DNA of 64,000 nt. Source: Clostridia bacterium (GTDB lineage Bacteria > Bacillota > Clostridia > Oscillospirales > Acutalibacteraceae). Below, piece after piece: positions 33,299 through 41,999 of the stretch. The notes under the pieces are model-generated. The model saw only the letters and a list, made by a program, of their open reading frames with translations. It was not told the DNA's origin and made no database searches. The first letter of the stretch is position 1, and every line of letters starts with the position of its first letter. Where the stretch lies: the NCBI GenBank assembly GCA_017410605.1, contig JAFQQN010000015.1:62001-126000 (forward strand), given 5' to 3'. Both the position numbers and the translations under genes were made by a program.

Positions 33299-33327
33299 TT
33301 GAAGTTATTTTTTATATGTGATAAAAT
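33299..33327 (+). promoter_or_regulatory. Candidate promoter of phosphatase-ruvX run
   Basis: TTGAAG (33299-33304) and TAAAAT (33322-33327), 17-base spacer, 35 bases before the start. Confidence 0.6.
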
Positions 33328-33361
33328 AAACTGGTTCAATGTTTTTATAAAGAGGTGGATT

Positions 33362-34051
33362 ATGGTTACTGAGCTTTATTTAGTAAGGCACTGTGAAGCC
33401 TTGGGTAATGTTACAAAGGTTTTTCAGGGGGTTAGCGATTTCGATATTACCGAAAGGGGACAAGTTCAACTTAATTTATTGGCTGAAAGGTTTAAAACTG
33501 TAGAGCTTGATGCAGTTTATTCCAGTCCGCTTATTAGGGCTAAAAAAACCGCCGATGCAATAAACAAATATCATAATCTTCCTATCAAAATTAATAAAAA
33601 GCTAATTGAAATTGACGGTGGTGAAATAGAGGGTGTATGTTGGGTTGATTTTCCAACAACTCGTCCCGTTATTGAATATCATTGGCTTATGGAACCCCAT
33701 AAATTTCACGTTCCCGGTGGAGAACCAATGACTAATGTGTATAAAAGGGCGTGGGAGGCCATTTTGGAAATTATTAATGAGAATAAGGGCAAAAAGGTTG
33801 CGATAGCATCTCACGGCTGCACAATTAGAAATATTATTTGCCGTGCTATGGGTAAGCCAATAGAACAGCTTAATTCTGTAGATTGGGCAGATAATACGGG
33901 CGTGTATTTGCTGCATTTTGATGAGGAAGAACTCCCAAGAATAATTTATGCTAATGATTTTTCTCACCTTGGTGCGGATAATCTCAATAACGATACGCGA
34001 ATAAGAAAAGCAAAAATGGAAAAACCTGCAGAATTGGAGAAAAACTTATGA
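33362..34051 (+). CDS. Histidine phosphatase (phosphoglycerate mutase family)
   Basis: A 229-residue member of the histidine phosphatase superfamily. The catalytic histidine is in LVRHCEA (His10). The downstream TERGQVQLNLLAERF, YSSPLIRAKKTADAI and ASHGCTIRN (His151) segments complete the fold. It is most likely a broad or sugar-phosphate phosphatase rather than the glycolytic mutase, since the mutase-specific extended sequence is absent. ATG at 33362 follows the AGAGGTGG site; a reading from 33299 would include the promoter. Four bases overlap with ruvX, so translation is coupled. Confidence 0.88.
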   Translation: MVTELYLVRHCEALGNVTKVFQGVSDFDITERGQVQLNLLAERFKTVELDAVYSSPLIRAKKTADAINKYHNLPIKINKKLIEIDGGEIEGVCWVDFPTTRPVIEYHWLMEPHKFHVPGGEPMTNVYKRAWEAILEIINENKGKKVAIASHGCTIRNIICRAMGKPIEQLNSVDWADNTGVYLLHFDEEELPRIIYANDFSHLGADNLNNDTRIRKAKMEKPAELEKNL

Positions 34052-34464
34052 TTATTATGTCAATAGACCTTGGAAGCGTAAGAACAGGTATTGCCGTTTC
34101 AGATATAAACCAAAGCTTCGCCTTCCCTAGGTGTGTAATTAATGAGAGAAATAAAGAGATTTTAATTCAAAAAATTTTGTCTGAGGCCAAACAGTCAGGG
34201 GCAGAACGTCTTGTGGTGGGACTACCTAAAAATATGGACGGTTCAGTGGGTTTTAAGGCAGAGGAATGTATAAAAACTGCCGAGCTTTTAAATGAAAAGT
34301 TTGAGGGTGAAGTTGTTATGTGGGACGAAAGATGCACCACCGTTTCGGCACATAATGCCTTAAATGTCACTAACACAAGAGGTAAAAAACGAAAAGCAGT
34401 TGTAGATGCTGTTGCAGCTACAATGATTTTGGAAGACTACTTAATGTTTTTAAAGAACAGTTAA
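34048..34464 (+). CDS. ruvX: Holliday junction resolvase-like RuvX/YqgF
   Basis: A 138-residue RNase H-like nuclease that in bacteria is required for 16S rRNA 5' end maturation or Holliday resolution. Features: first catalytic aspartate in SIDLGSVRTGIA (Asp7), LVVGLPKNMDG, the middle acid in WDERCTT, and the final acid in AVVDAVAATMILEDYL. ATG at 34048 overlaps the phosphatase stop by four bases. The EIIC-like gene starts 13 bp behind. It is a common essential gene. Confidence 0.95.
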   Translation: MIIMSIDLGSVRTGIAVSDINQSFAFPRCVINERNKEILIQKILSEAKQSGAERLVVGLPKNMDGSVGFKAEECIKTAELLNEKFEGEVVMWDERCTTVSAHNALNVTNTRGKKRKAVVDAVAATMILEDYLMFLKNS

Positions 34465-34477
34465 GGGGGTGTTTGCT

Positions 34478-35557
34478 ATGAAGTTTATTAAAAATTGGCT
34501 TAACAGACTTTTTATTGAAGGCTTAAGCGGAATGGCATTGGGTCTTTTTTCGACCCTCATAATAGGTACAATTATTGTACAGCTTGGAACATTAATTCAG
34601 TCTTATATAGATTTACAGACAGGTAATACTATTATTGTGCTTGGTAAACTTGCCACTGCCCTCACAGGGGCGGGTATAGGAGCCGGTGTTGCTTACAAGT
34701 TTAAGGAGTCACCCTTGGTTGTTGTTTCAGCTATGGTATGCGGTTTGGTTGGTGCCTTTGCAACAAAAATTATTTCAGGTTCTGTTTTTCAAGGGGGAGT
34801 AGTTTCACTTGCGGGTCCCGGTGAACCTTTGGGTGCTTTTTTAGGAGCCTATGTTGGCATTGAAATTGGCCATCTTGTTTCTAATAAAACAAAAATTGAT
34901 ATTATTCTAACACCTCTTGTAACAATCTTTTCCGGGTCGATTGCCGGTCTTCTTTTAGGCCCACCAATTTCAGGCGTAATGAACCGCTTGGGGGATTTAA
35001 TTAACTGGGGTACCGAACAGCAACCTTTTTTAATGGGAATAATAGTTTCTGTTCTTATGGGAATAATACTTACATTACCAATAAGCTCTGCGGCTTTAGG
35101 TGTTATTTTAAACCTTAATGGACTTGCCGCCGGTGCTGCGGCTGTAGGGTGCGCCGCTAATATGATTGGCTTCGCTTTTGCAAGTTATAAAGAAAATAAA
35201 ATCGGCGGAGTATTTGCTCAAGGTTTGGGTACTAGTATGCTTCAAATTCCTAACATAGTTAAAAAGCCAATTATTTGGTTGCCGGCAATTTTGACCAGTG
35301 CTATTTTAGGCCCTGTTTCAACCTGCCTTTTAAAAATGACTAATAATGCAACCGGTTCGGGTATGGGTACCTGTGGTTTTGTTGGCCCTATAATGGCTTA
35401 TCAAACTATGATTGAGCAGGGAGTTGAACCTTGGTTGGTTTTGGTTCAAATTGTAGTTATGCACTTTATATTGCCTGCGTTTTTAGCATTTGGAATAGGC
35501 AAAGCAATGAGAAAACTGGGTCTTATTAAAGATGGTGATATGAAGTTAGATATATAG
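34478..35557 (+). CDS. PTS EIIC_2/PfoR-type membrane protein
   Basis: A 359-residue membrane protein with about ten hydrophobic segments, matching the PTS_EIIC_2 family (PfoR-like). Typical features are glycine-rich loops such as GAGIGAG and LNLNGLAAGAAAVGCAANMIG, and the NATGSGMGTCGFVGP segment. Members are annotated as PTS sugar permeases or PfoR regulators, but no EIIA or EIIB domain or gene lies beside it. It therefore may be an uncoupled transporter. Start ATG 34478 has AAGGGGG eight bases upstream; a GTG at 34469 lies in that site. pyk follows after 28 bp. Confidence 0.8.
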   Translation: MKFIKNWLNRLFIEGLSGMALGLFSTLIIGTIIVQLGTLIQSYIDLQTGNTIIVLGKLATALTGAGIGAGVAYKFKESPLVVVSAMVCGLVGAFATKIISGSVFQGGVVSLAGPGEPLGAFLGAYVGIEIGHLVSNKTKIDIILTPLVTIFSGSIAGLLLGPPISGVMNRLGDLINWGTEQQPFLMGIIVSVLMGIILTLPISSAALGVILNLNGLAAGAAAVGCAANMIGFAFASYKENKIGGVFAQGLGTSMLQIPNIVKKPIIWLPAILTSAILGPVSTCLLKMTNNATGSGMGTCGFVGPIMAYQTMIEQGVEPWLVLVQIVVMHFILPAFLAFGIGKAMRKLGLIKDGDMKLDI

Positions 35558-35585
35558 CAGTTTCAAAAAATAGGAGTTTTATTTA

Positions 35586-37016
35586 ATGCGCAAGACAAAA
35601 ATTATATGCACTATGGGTCCGGCAAGTATTAACGAGTCGACCATTACAGAAATGATAAAGGCCGGTATGAATGTTGCCAGACTTAATTTTTCTCACGGAG
35701 ATTTAGAATACCATAAAAATAGTATAGATTTAATTAAGACTACAAGAACTAAACTTAAAGCCCCCGTGGCAATTTTGTTAGATACTAAAGGTCCTGAAAT
35801 TCGTCTTCGTAAGTTTAAAGATAACAAGGTTGTTTTAGAAAATGGTCAAAAATTTACACTGACGGTTAATGACCTTGTGGGCGACAGTAAGATTGCCTCT
35901 ATAACCTATAAGGAACTTCCGGGTCAGTTAAAAACCGGGGACAAGGTTCTTATAGATGACGGTAAGGTTGCTTTAGTTGTTGATAGCACAACTGATACAG
36001 ACGTTTTTTGTACTGTAGTTACAGGTGGCGAAATTGGTACTCATAAAGGAATTAATATTCCCAACGTTCGTCTTAATATGCCTTATATAAGCGAAAAGGA
36101 CGAAAAGGATATAGTGTTTGGCATTGAAAATGATATTGATTTTATAGCAGCTTCTTTTGTTCGCCGAAAGGAAGATATTATAGAACTTAGAAAATTTGTT
36201 GATTATCACGGCGGACATAAAATAAAGCTCATCTCTAAGATTGAAAATATTGAGGGTATTGAAAACTTTGATGAGATTTTAAAGTATTCAGACGGAATTA
36301 TGGTTGCCCGTGGTGATATGGGTGTTGAGGTAGAGTTTGAAAGACTTCCGGGTCTTCAGAAAAAGTTTATTAAAAAATGTTATCTTTCTGGAAAGATGGT
36401 TATAACCGCCACCCAAATGCTTGAAACTATGATAACAAGTGCCACCCCCACAAGAGCTGAAATAACTGATGTTGCCAATGCGGTTTTTGACGGCACTTCT
36501 GCAATTATGCTTTCGGGAGAAACGGCTATTGGTACACACCCCGCCCATGTTGTAAGGGTTATGGCAAAAATCGCCGAACAGGCCGAAAGTGACGCCTTTG
36601 ATATGAAGTATTATTCGGGTATTGAATATGATATTGATGATTCAGATATAACCAATGCAATTTGTGATGCCGCCTGTACAACAGCAAGAGATGTAAATGC
36701 TAAGGGCATTATTGCTGTAACTAAGTCGGGTCAAACTGCAAGAAGAGTTTCAAAATTTCGTCCGCAAGAAATTATTATTGCGGCCACTCCGGTTAAGAAA
36801 ACATTTTATCAGCTTTCTTTATCTTGGGGTGTTTATCCCGTTTTGGCACTTAATCAAAACGATTCAGATTCTCTATTTGAACACGCAATTGATTGTGCAA
36901 GACAGGATGATTTGGTTTCTCCCGGTGATATTGTTGTAATTACAGCCGGTGTTCCTTTAAATGTTGCCGGTACAACAAATCTTTTAAAGGTTCAAACAGT
37001 TGAGGGAAGAAAATAA
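35586..37016 (+). CDS. pyk: Pyruvate kinase
   Basis: The last glycolytic step, making ATP and pyruvate from phosphoenolpyruvate. The 476-residue protein has RKTKIICTMGPAS, the NFSHGDLEYH segment, LDTKGPEIR, the catalytic ISKIENIEGIENF lysine, MVARGDMGVEV and the MLETMITSATPTRAEITDVANAV signature. It ends without the extra C-terminal PEP-utilising domain found in many Bacillus and Clostridium enzymes. ATG at 35586 follows AGGAG. It is downstream of the EIIC-like gene and followed by a UUCG-loop terminator. Confidence 0.97.
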   Translation: MRKTKIICTMGPASINESTITEMIKAGMNVARLNFSHGDLEYHKNSIDLIKTTRTKLKAPVAILLDTKGPEIRLRKFKDNKVVLENGQKFTLTVNDLVGDSKIASITYKELPGQLKTGDKVLIDDGKVALVVDSTTDTDVFCTVVTGGEIGTHKGINIPNVRLNMPYISEKDEKDIVFGIENDIDFIAASFVRRKEDIIELRKFVDYHGGHKIKLISKIENIEGIENFDEILKYSDGIMVARGDMGVEVEFERLPGLQKKFIKKCYLSGKMVITATQMLETMITSATPTRAEITDVANAVFDGTSAIMLSGETAIGTHPAHVVRVMAKIAEQAESDAFDMKYYSGIEYDIDDSDITNAICDAACTTARDVNAKGIIAVTKSGQTARRVSKFRPQEIIIAATPVKKTFYQLSLSWGVYPVLALNQNDSDSLFEHAIDCARQDDLVSPGDIVVITAGVPLNVAGTTNLLKVQTVEGRK

Positions 37017-37023
37017 ACTAAAT

Positions 37024-37059
37024 AAAAAAGCAGGACTGCTTCGGCAGTCCTGCTTTTTT
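37024..37059. terminator. Bidirectional terminator with UUCG loop
   Basis: A 16-bp stem (37024-37039 with 37044-37059) and the stable TTCG tetraloop, between the convergent pyk and rpmB. T-run and A-run flanks suit both directions. Confidence 0.9.
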
Positions 37060-37068
37060 AAACTTAAT

Positions 37069-37257
37069 TTAGATTGCACGGGTAACCTTACCGGAACGAA
37101 GACAACGTGTACAAACGTTAATTCTACGGGGAGAACCGTTAACGATAGCCTTAACACGTTTTACGTTGGGTTTCCAAATTCTGTTTGAACGTCTGTGAGA
37201 ATGGGAAACTTTAATACCAAAAGCAAGCTCTTTATTGCAGATTTCACACTTTGCCAT
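37069..37257 (-). CDS. rpmB: 50S ribosomal protein L28
   Basis: A 62-residue ribosomal protein. The zinc-binding form is visible: CEIC near the N-terminus and CTRC near the C-terminus. Between them HSHRRSNRIWKPNVK and INVCTRCLRSGKV are the L28 signature. ATG at 37257 has GGAGGTG upstream. It has its own promoter and terminator, as usual for L28. The zinc form is the C+ type; a zinc-free paralogue elsewhere is possible but cannot be seen here. Confidence 0.97.
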   Translation of the reverse strand: MAKCEICNKELAFGIKVSHSHRRSNRIWKPNVKRVKAIVNGSPRRINVCTRCLRSGKVTRAI

Positions 37258-37296
37258 GAGTCTGCACCTCCTTTTATTTCTTACATAGCAAGATAT

Positions 37297-37325
37297 ATAT
37301 TAACACAACTGAACGTGTTTTGCAA
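37297..37325 (-). promoter_or_regulatory. rpmB promoter
   Basis: Minus-strand TTGCAA (37320-37325) and TAATAT (37297-37302), 17-base spacer, about 40 bases before the start. Confidence 0.6.
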
Positions 37326-37374
37326 GTGTTTTTTTACATATTTCTTTAGATTGTTTAAAAAAATTACAAATTGC

Positions 37375-37402
37375 TTGAAAAAACTTATTCTTATGGTATA
37401 AT
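37375..37402 (+). promoter_or_regulatory. Promoter of HAD phosphatase gene
   Basis: TTGAAA (37375-37380) and TATAAT (37397-37402) with a 16-base spacer, about 40 bases before the ATG. Confidence 0.7.
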
Positions 37403-37448
37403 TAGGTTTGTTTGAAGTGGTTTAATGCTTTTTAGAAAGGAAATCAAA

Positions 37449-38102
37449 ATGAAATTTAAAGCTGTTTTATTCGATTTAGATGGTACACTGGCAAACTCTT
37501 TAAAGGATTTGGCCTTATCTACAAACCATGTTCTTAAAAAATATGGCTTTGAAGAACGCCCTGAGGAAAATTTTAAATTTTATGCAGGTGACGGTATGGC
37601 TAAAATGATTGCACGAGCAATGCCGCAGGAAAGGGTAGAGGATATGCTACAAACCCTGTTGGCTGATTTTTTGGAGTATTATGCAGTACACTATGCTGAC
37701 AATACCTCGCCCTATGACGGCTTAGTTGAACTTGTAAAAAAGCTTAAGGAAAGCGGACTTAAAATTGCAGTTGTTACCAACAAGGCGCAAAAGGCGGCTG
37801 AAAGCGTAGTAACGAAGCTTTTTGGTGATACCTTTGATTATATTATGGGTATGCGTCCCGATATTCCCGCAAAACCTGATCCAACCGCTGTTTTAATGGT
37901 AATGGAAGAGCTTGGGGTTAAACCTGAAGAATGCGCATTTGTAGGTGATACCTCAATGGATATTGCCGCCGGGGTAAATGCCGGCGCTTTTCCTGTAGGT
38001 GTTCTTTGGGGATTTAGAAAAAGGGAAGAGTTAGAGTCGGCAGGCGCTAAGGTCTTTGCTAACACCGCAGATGAACTTGGTAATATTTTGTTAGGTGATT
38101 AA
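37449..38102 (+). CDS. HAD hydrolase, phosphoglycolate phosphatase-like
   Basis: A 217-residue HAD-superfamily phosphatase with a helical cap domain (about 15-80). Motif I is FDLDGTLANS (Asp9, Asp11), motif II VVTNKAQ, motif III the lysine in PAKPDP, and motif IV FVGDTSMDIAAGVNAG. The pattern is that of Gph/PGP-type enzymes, which clear 2-phosphoglycolate. ATG at 37449 follows AGAAAGGA; a TTG/ATG at 37425 is too long. It is followed by an MFS transporter five bases after its stop, so the pair may be one unit. Exact substrate unknown. Confidence 0.85.
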   Translation: MKFKAVLFDLDGTLANSLKDLALSTNHVLKKYGFEERPEENFKFYAGDGMAKMIARAMPQERVEDMLQTLLADFLEYYAVHYADNTSPYDGLVELVKKLKESGLKIAVVTNKAQKAAESVVTKLFGDTFDYIMGMRPDIPAKPDPTAVLMVMEELGVKPEECAFVGDTSMDIAAGVNAGAFPVGVLWGFRKREELESAGAKVFANTADELGNILLGD

Positions 38103-38107
38103 ATATA

Positions 38108-39364
38108 ATGAATATTGCAAGGTCTTATGGTCTAACTAAAGTCGCCTGTTATATAGGCTATGTAGTTCAGGCTGTTGTTAATAATCTTTTGTCGTTGCTT
38201 TTTGTTATTTTCAACGCTCAGCCCTATAACATATCGTTAGAAAAGCTTGGAAGCATAATTTTTATTAATTTTGCTGCACAGCTGTTTATTGATTATATTT
38301 CTGTATTTTTTACTTCCCGTTTTGGTTATAAAAAATGTGTTGTTTTTGCTCAGGCTACTTCTGTAGTTGGTTTTGTGCTTCTAGGTTTTTTGCCAAGGGT
38401 TATTGAACCCTACTTTGGAATTTTGTTTTCAATTTTGTTTCTTGCAGTGGGAAGCGGTCTTATTGAAGTTTTAATCAGCCCTATAATTGAAGCCTTGCCT
38501 AGTGATAATAAGGCCTCAAATATGAGCTTTTTACACTCGTTTTATTGTTGGGGTCAGGTTTTGACTGTAATAGGAACCACAGCTTTGGTTTTTGCTTTAG
38601 GTAATGACAAATGGTTTTATATACCTTTTGTTTGGTCTATAATCCCTTTTATTAATACTCTTCTTTTTACAAGGTGTGATATTTTAGAGCTAGAAAACAA
38701 TTCTGCACATTCAAGCGCTTTAAGCCTTTTAAAAAACAAGAGCGTATATAAATATATGGTGTTTATGTTTTGTGCAGGTGCTTCTGAAATCACAATGGTT
38801 CAATGGTCTTCTTTTTTTGTTGAGAAGGGCTTTGGTACCGAAAAATGGCTTGGAGATTTAATTGGCCCCTGCCTTTTTGCTGTTTTAATGGGAATTGGCA
38901 GAATAGGTTATGGAATTTTAGGTAAAAAGGTTTCTTTAGAAAGGCTTCTGTGTTATTTTTCTGCCCTGTGTTTTGTTTGTTATTTGGTGGTAGCTCTGTC
39001 TAATAATGGAATTATATGTGCATTGGGTTGTGCTGTTTGCGGTCTGTCAGTCAGTGTAATGTGGCCCGGCGTTATAAGTCTTTCAGCTGAAAAGTTTCAC
39101 TCCAGCGGAACTGCCATTTTTAGTCTTATGGCAATGCTTGGCGATATTGGCTGTGCAGTTGGCCCTTGGATTTTAGGGTTAATAGCAGAATATGCTTTTG
39201 ATTATAATTTAGGCCGGTATTTAATCAGTGCTTTAAACATCAACAGTACACAAAGCAATATGCAGCTTGGCTTTTTAATTTGTTCCATATTTCCACTTAT
39301 CATGTTTTTATTTTTTGTTATTTCGGCGGTAAAGAGATGCATAAAAGCTACTTCAAATAAATAA
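38108..39364 (+). CDS. MFS transporter
   Basis: A 418-residue membrane protein with about twelve hydrophobic segments and the MFS plan of two six-helix halves. A short GYKKCVVF loop lies at the end of the second helix. The second half has GRIGYGILGKK and PGVISLSAEKFHSSGTAIFSL. The family looks like sugar/fucose-type permeases, but the substrate cannot be inferred from sequence. The ribosome site AGGTGAT is inside the end of the HAD gene, so translation is likely coupled. There is no signal for efflux or drug resistance specifically. Confidence 0.85.
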   Translation: MNIARSYGLTKVACYIGYVVQAVVNNLLSLLFVIFNAQPYNISLEKLGSIIFINFAAQLFIDYISVFFTSRFGYKKCVVFAQATSVVGFVLLGFLPRVIEPYFGILFSILFLAVGSGLIEVLISPIIEALPSDNKASNMSFLHSFYCWGQVLTVIGTTALVFALGNDKWFYIPFVWSIIPFINTLLFTRCDILELENNSAHSSALSLLKNKSVYKYMVFMFCAGASEITMVQWSSFFVEKGFGTEKWLGDLIGPCLFAVLMGIGRIGYGILGKKVSLERLLCYFSALCFVCYLVVALSNNGIICALGCAVCGLSVSVMWPGVISLSAEKFHSSGTAIFSLMAMLGDIGCAVGPWILGLIAEYAFDYNLGRYLISALNINSTQSNMQLGFLICSIFPLIMFLFFVISAVKRCIKATSNK

Positions 39365-39365
39365 C

Positions 39366-39394
39366 TTGATTTTTTAGTTACTCAGGTGTATTAT
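39366..39394 (+). promoter_or_regulatory. Candidate promoter of the deaminase gene
   Basis: TTGATT (39366-39371) and TATTAT (39389-39394), 17-base spacer, directly after the MFS stop and 40 bases before the ATG. Confidence 0.6.
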
Positions 39395-39433
39395 AAATAT
39401 GTAAAGTTTATTAACTTTAAAAGGAGATATATT

Positions 39434-39913
39434 ATGAAACGCGACGGCTATCTTAATTGGGACGAATATTTTATGGGGGTTGCCATGCTTTCAGCCGGGC
39501 GCAGTAAAGACCCCTCTACACAGGTTGGTGCATGTATTGTAAACTCTGAAAACAGAATAATGTCGGTTGGCTATAATGGTATGCCTGCAGGTTGTTCTGA
39601 CGACAAATTCCCCTGGGACAGAAAAGGCGATACTTTAGACACTAAATATCCCTTTGTTTGCCACGCAGAGCTTAATGCTATTTTAAATTTCCGCGGTGGT
39701 TCATTAAAGGGTTGTAAGGTTTACTGTACACTTTTTCCCTGTAATGAATGTGCTAAGGCTATTATTCAAATTGGTATTTCAGAGGTTATTTATCTTGAAG
39801 ATAAATATTCAAAGACCGATAGTGTTATAGCCTCGAAAATGATGTTTGAAGCCGCCGGGGTTAGGTTTAGACCTTATAAAACAGGTGGGCATGAGGTTCA
39901 TTTTCAACTTTAA
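39434..39913 (+). CDS. dCMP deaminase family protein
   Basis: A 159-residue zinc-dependent deaminase that converts dCMP to dUMP, supplying the substrate for thymidylate synthesis. The zinc ligands are HAE (His77, catalytic Glu79) and PCNEC (Cys103, Cys106). The N-terminal [11 protein letters not shown] and YNGMPAG segments are typical of dCMP deaminase/ComEB. A ATG at 39434 with AAAGGAG eight bases upstream is far better than the in-frame ATG-like start near 39386. It may work with thyX and tmk further downstream. Deaminase for cytidine is less likely because the dCMP-type insert [12 protein letters not shown] is present. Confidence 0.92.
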   Translation: MKRDGYLNWDEYFMGVAMLSAGRSKDPSTQVGACIVNSENRIMSVGYNGMPAGCSDDKFPWDRKGDTLDTKYPFVCHAELNAILNFRGGSLKGCKVYCTLFPCNECAKAIIQIGISEVIYLEDKYSKTDSVIASKMMFEAAGVRFRPYKTGGHEVHFQL

Positions 39914-39926
39914 TTTAACAAAAATA

Positions 39927-39963
39927 AAAGAAAACAGTCTGCAAAATGTAGACTGTTTTCTTT
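39927..39963. terminator. Bidirectional terminator
   Basis: A stem of 14 perfect pairs plus two weaker ones (39927-39942 with 39948-39963) and a 5-base loop with A/T flanks. It lies between the converging deaminase and SDR genes. Confidence 0.8.
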
Positions 39964-39992
39964 ATATATAAGATATTCCCAATTATTAAAGG

Positions 39993-40817
39993 TTACACAC
40001 CTGAAAAGGCCGAGAAACCGCCGTCAATTGGAATAACAACACCGGTGACAAAACTTGCTTTATTTTCGTCTAAAAGAAAGTTAACGGCACCTAAAAGCTC
40101 ATCGGCTTCACCAAATCTGCCCATGGGGGTAGAACGAAGAATTTTTTGGGTTCTAGGCGTGGGTGAGCCGTCGGGGGCAAAAAGAAGAGCTCGGTTTTGG
40201 TTAGTTACGAAAAAGCCGGGGGCAATAGCATTAACCCTTATACCTTCCTTAGCAAAGTGAACAGCAAGCCACTGAGTAAAGTTGGAAACAGCGGCCTTCG
40301 CAGAGCTATAAGCAGGTATTTTGGTTAAAGGACGATAGGCATTCATTGAAGAAACATTTAGAATGGAACAACCCTTTTTGCCAATCATATCTTTAGCGAA
40401 AACTTGTGTAGGAAGCAGGGTGCCCAACATATTTAGGTCAAAAACAAACTGAAAACCTGCTTTATCTAAATTGAAAAAGGTAGAAATATCTTCTGCTGTT
40501 TCGTCTCCCTTTTCAAATTCTTCATGAGCGGTGGTGCATTTGGGACTGTTTCCGCCTGCACCGTTAATTAAAATATCACAGCCGCCCATATCGGTTAATA
40601 TTTGTTTATGAATTTCTTCTAAAGCTTCTTTGTCTAAAACATTTGCCTTGTATGCAAACGCTTTTCCACCATTGGAATTGATTTCATCTGCTACGGCTTG
40701 AACGGCCTCCTCGTTCAAATCGAGAAGAGCAACTGTGCTGCCGTTTTTTGCAAGTTCCTTAGCGAAGGCAGAACATAAAACTCCGCCTGCACCTGTTATT
40801 ACAATATTTTTAACCAT
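39993..40817 (-). CDS. SDR oxidoreductase, probable D-mannonate oxidoreductase
   Basis: A 274-residue short-chain dehydrogenase/reductase. The cofactor site is TGAGGVLCS (8-16), the catalytic pair YSSAK, and the family NAG segment INGAGGNSP. A lengthy insert near residues 85-115 suits the mannonate oxidoreductase group of SDR type (YjmF-like), which interconverts fructuronate and mannonate. Its partner uxuA is 13 bp upstream in the same direction; this supports the call. Ends near a bidirectional terminator. Other sugar-acid SDR substrates are possible. Confidence 0.8.
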   Translation of the reverse strand: MVKNIVITGAGGVLCSAFAKELAKNGSTVALLDLNEEAVQAVADEINSNGGKAFAYKANVLDKEALEEIHKQILTDMGGCDILINGAGGNSPKCTTAHEEFEKGDETAEDISTFFNLDKAGFQFVFDLNMLGTLLPTQVFAKDMIGKKGCSILNVSSMNAYRPLTKIPAYSSAKAAVSNFTQWLAVHFAKEGIRVNAIAPGFFVTNQNRALLFAPDGSPTPRTQKILRSTPMGRFGEADELLGAVNFLLDENKASFVTGVVIPIDGGFSAFSGV

Positions 40818-40830
40818 AATTTTTCCTCTG

Positions 40831-41868
40831 TTATTTTAATTTTTCCACAGCCTCAAACAGACCGGCAATATATGTCGCACCTAATGCGCGGTCATAAAGA
40901 CCATAGCCGTAGCGGCCGGTTTCTCCCCAAATCATTCTTCCGTGGTCGGGGCGAACATAACCGTCAAAGCCTGATTCAACAAGAGCCTTAACAATTTCAA
41001 GCATATCTAAAGAACCGCAGGAAGAGGGGTGGGCTGTTTCGTGAAAATCCCTTTCGCCGTCCCATTTTACATTACGAAGATGAGCAAAATGAATTCGCTT
41101 TCCAAAGGTGCGAATCATATCTACAATATCATTTTTGCTGGTACAGCCTAAAGAGCCTGTGCAGAAGGTAAGACCGTTTGCGGGGCTGTCAACAAGCTTT
41201 AAAAAGCGTTCTAAATTTTCCTTACCGGTAATAATTCTGGGAAGTCCAAAAATGCCCCAGGGCGGATCGTCCGGGTGAATTGCAAGATTAACTCCACATT
41301 CCTCAGCAACCGGAATAACCTTTTCTAAAAATGCCTTAAGATTATCCCAAAGGTCTTCTTCGGTTAGCTTAGAATATTCGTTTAAAAGTGCACGAAGCCC
41401 CTCTTTTGTATAGCTTTCGTCCCAACCGGGCAGAGAAAGTTCGCTTGTAAGGGGGTTAAGGCTTAAAACGGTTTCATCAACATAAGCAAGACCATTTGAA
41501 CCGTCCTCATGCTTAAACTCTAATTCGCTTCTAAGCCAGTCGAAAACAGGCATAAAGTTATAGCAAATACATTTAACACCGGCCTTACCCAGACGACGAA
41601 TGTTTTCACAGTAAATATCAATATATTTTGCGGCATTTTCGTTGCCTAGCTTTATATCCTCATGAACAGGAACGCTTTCTACAACCTCAAATTCAAGTCC
41701 GTTTGCTTCGGCCTTGTTTTTAAGCTGAGTAATACTTTCTTCACTCCACACAGTACCAACAGGGGTGTCGTAAACGGCAGAAACAATACCGGTCATAGTG
41801 GGAATTTGACGAATGTGGCTGAGGGTGACGGGGTCGCTGTCACCGTACCAACGAAATGTTAGCTTCAA
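40831..41868 (-). CDS. uxuA: Mannonate dehydratase
   Basis: Converts D-mannonate to 2-keto-3-deoxygluconate in glucuronate catabolism; a Mn/Fe-dependent TIM-barrel enzyme. The 345-residue protein begins LTFRWYG, the family signature, and has [46 protein letters not shown] and the metal-site [14 protein letters not shown] chose the TTG at 41868 because GAGGAG lies eight bases ahead; the TTG at 41877 falls too close to that site. The SDR gene follows after 13 bp. The AraC-type gene is divergent. No uxaC or KDG kinase is in the window. Confidence 0.95.
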   Translation of the reverse strand: MKLTFRWYGDSDPVTLSHIRQIPTMTGIVSAVYDTPVGTVWSEESITQLKNKAEANGLEFEVVESVPVHEDIKLGNENAAKYIDIYCENIRRLGKAGVKCICYNFMPVFDWLRSELEFKHEDGSNGLAYVDETVLSLNPLTSELSLPGWDESYTKEGLRALLNEYSKLTEEDLWDNLKAFLEKVIPVAEECGVNLAIHPDDPPWGIFGLPRIITGKENLERFLKLVDSPANGLTFCTGSLGCTSKNDIVDMIRTFGKRIHFAHLRNVKWDGERDFHETAHPSSCGSLDMLEIVKALVESGFDGYVRPDHGRMIWGETGRYGYGLYDRALGATYIAGLFEAVEKLK

Positions 41869-41902
41869 AAGAATCAACTCCTCACAAAATTATCTTGCTT
41901 AC

Positions 41903-41931
41903 AGTATAAACCAATTACTTCTACAATTCAA
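41903..41931 (-). promoter_or_regulatory. uxuA promoter
   Basis: Minus-strand TTGAAT (41926-41931) and TATACT (41903-41908), 17-base spacer. It faces the araC promoter across 22 bases, so one regulator site could control both. Confidence 0.7.
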
Positions 41932-41953
41932 TTGCTTTAAATCTCAAAAAACA

Positions 41954-41982
41954 TTGCAAATATAAACATACTATGCTATAAT
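41954..41982 (+). promoter_or_regulatory. Promoter of the AraC-type gene next to uxuA
   Basis: TTGCAA (41954-41959) and TATAAT (41977-41982), 17-base spacer; predicted start about 11 bases before the ATG at 42000. Confidence 0.7.
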
Positions 41983-41999
41983 TGCTATGGTGATTATAA

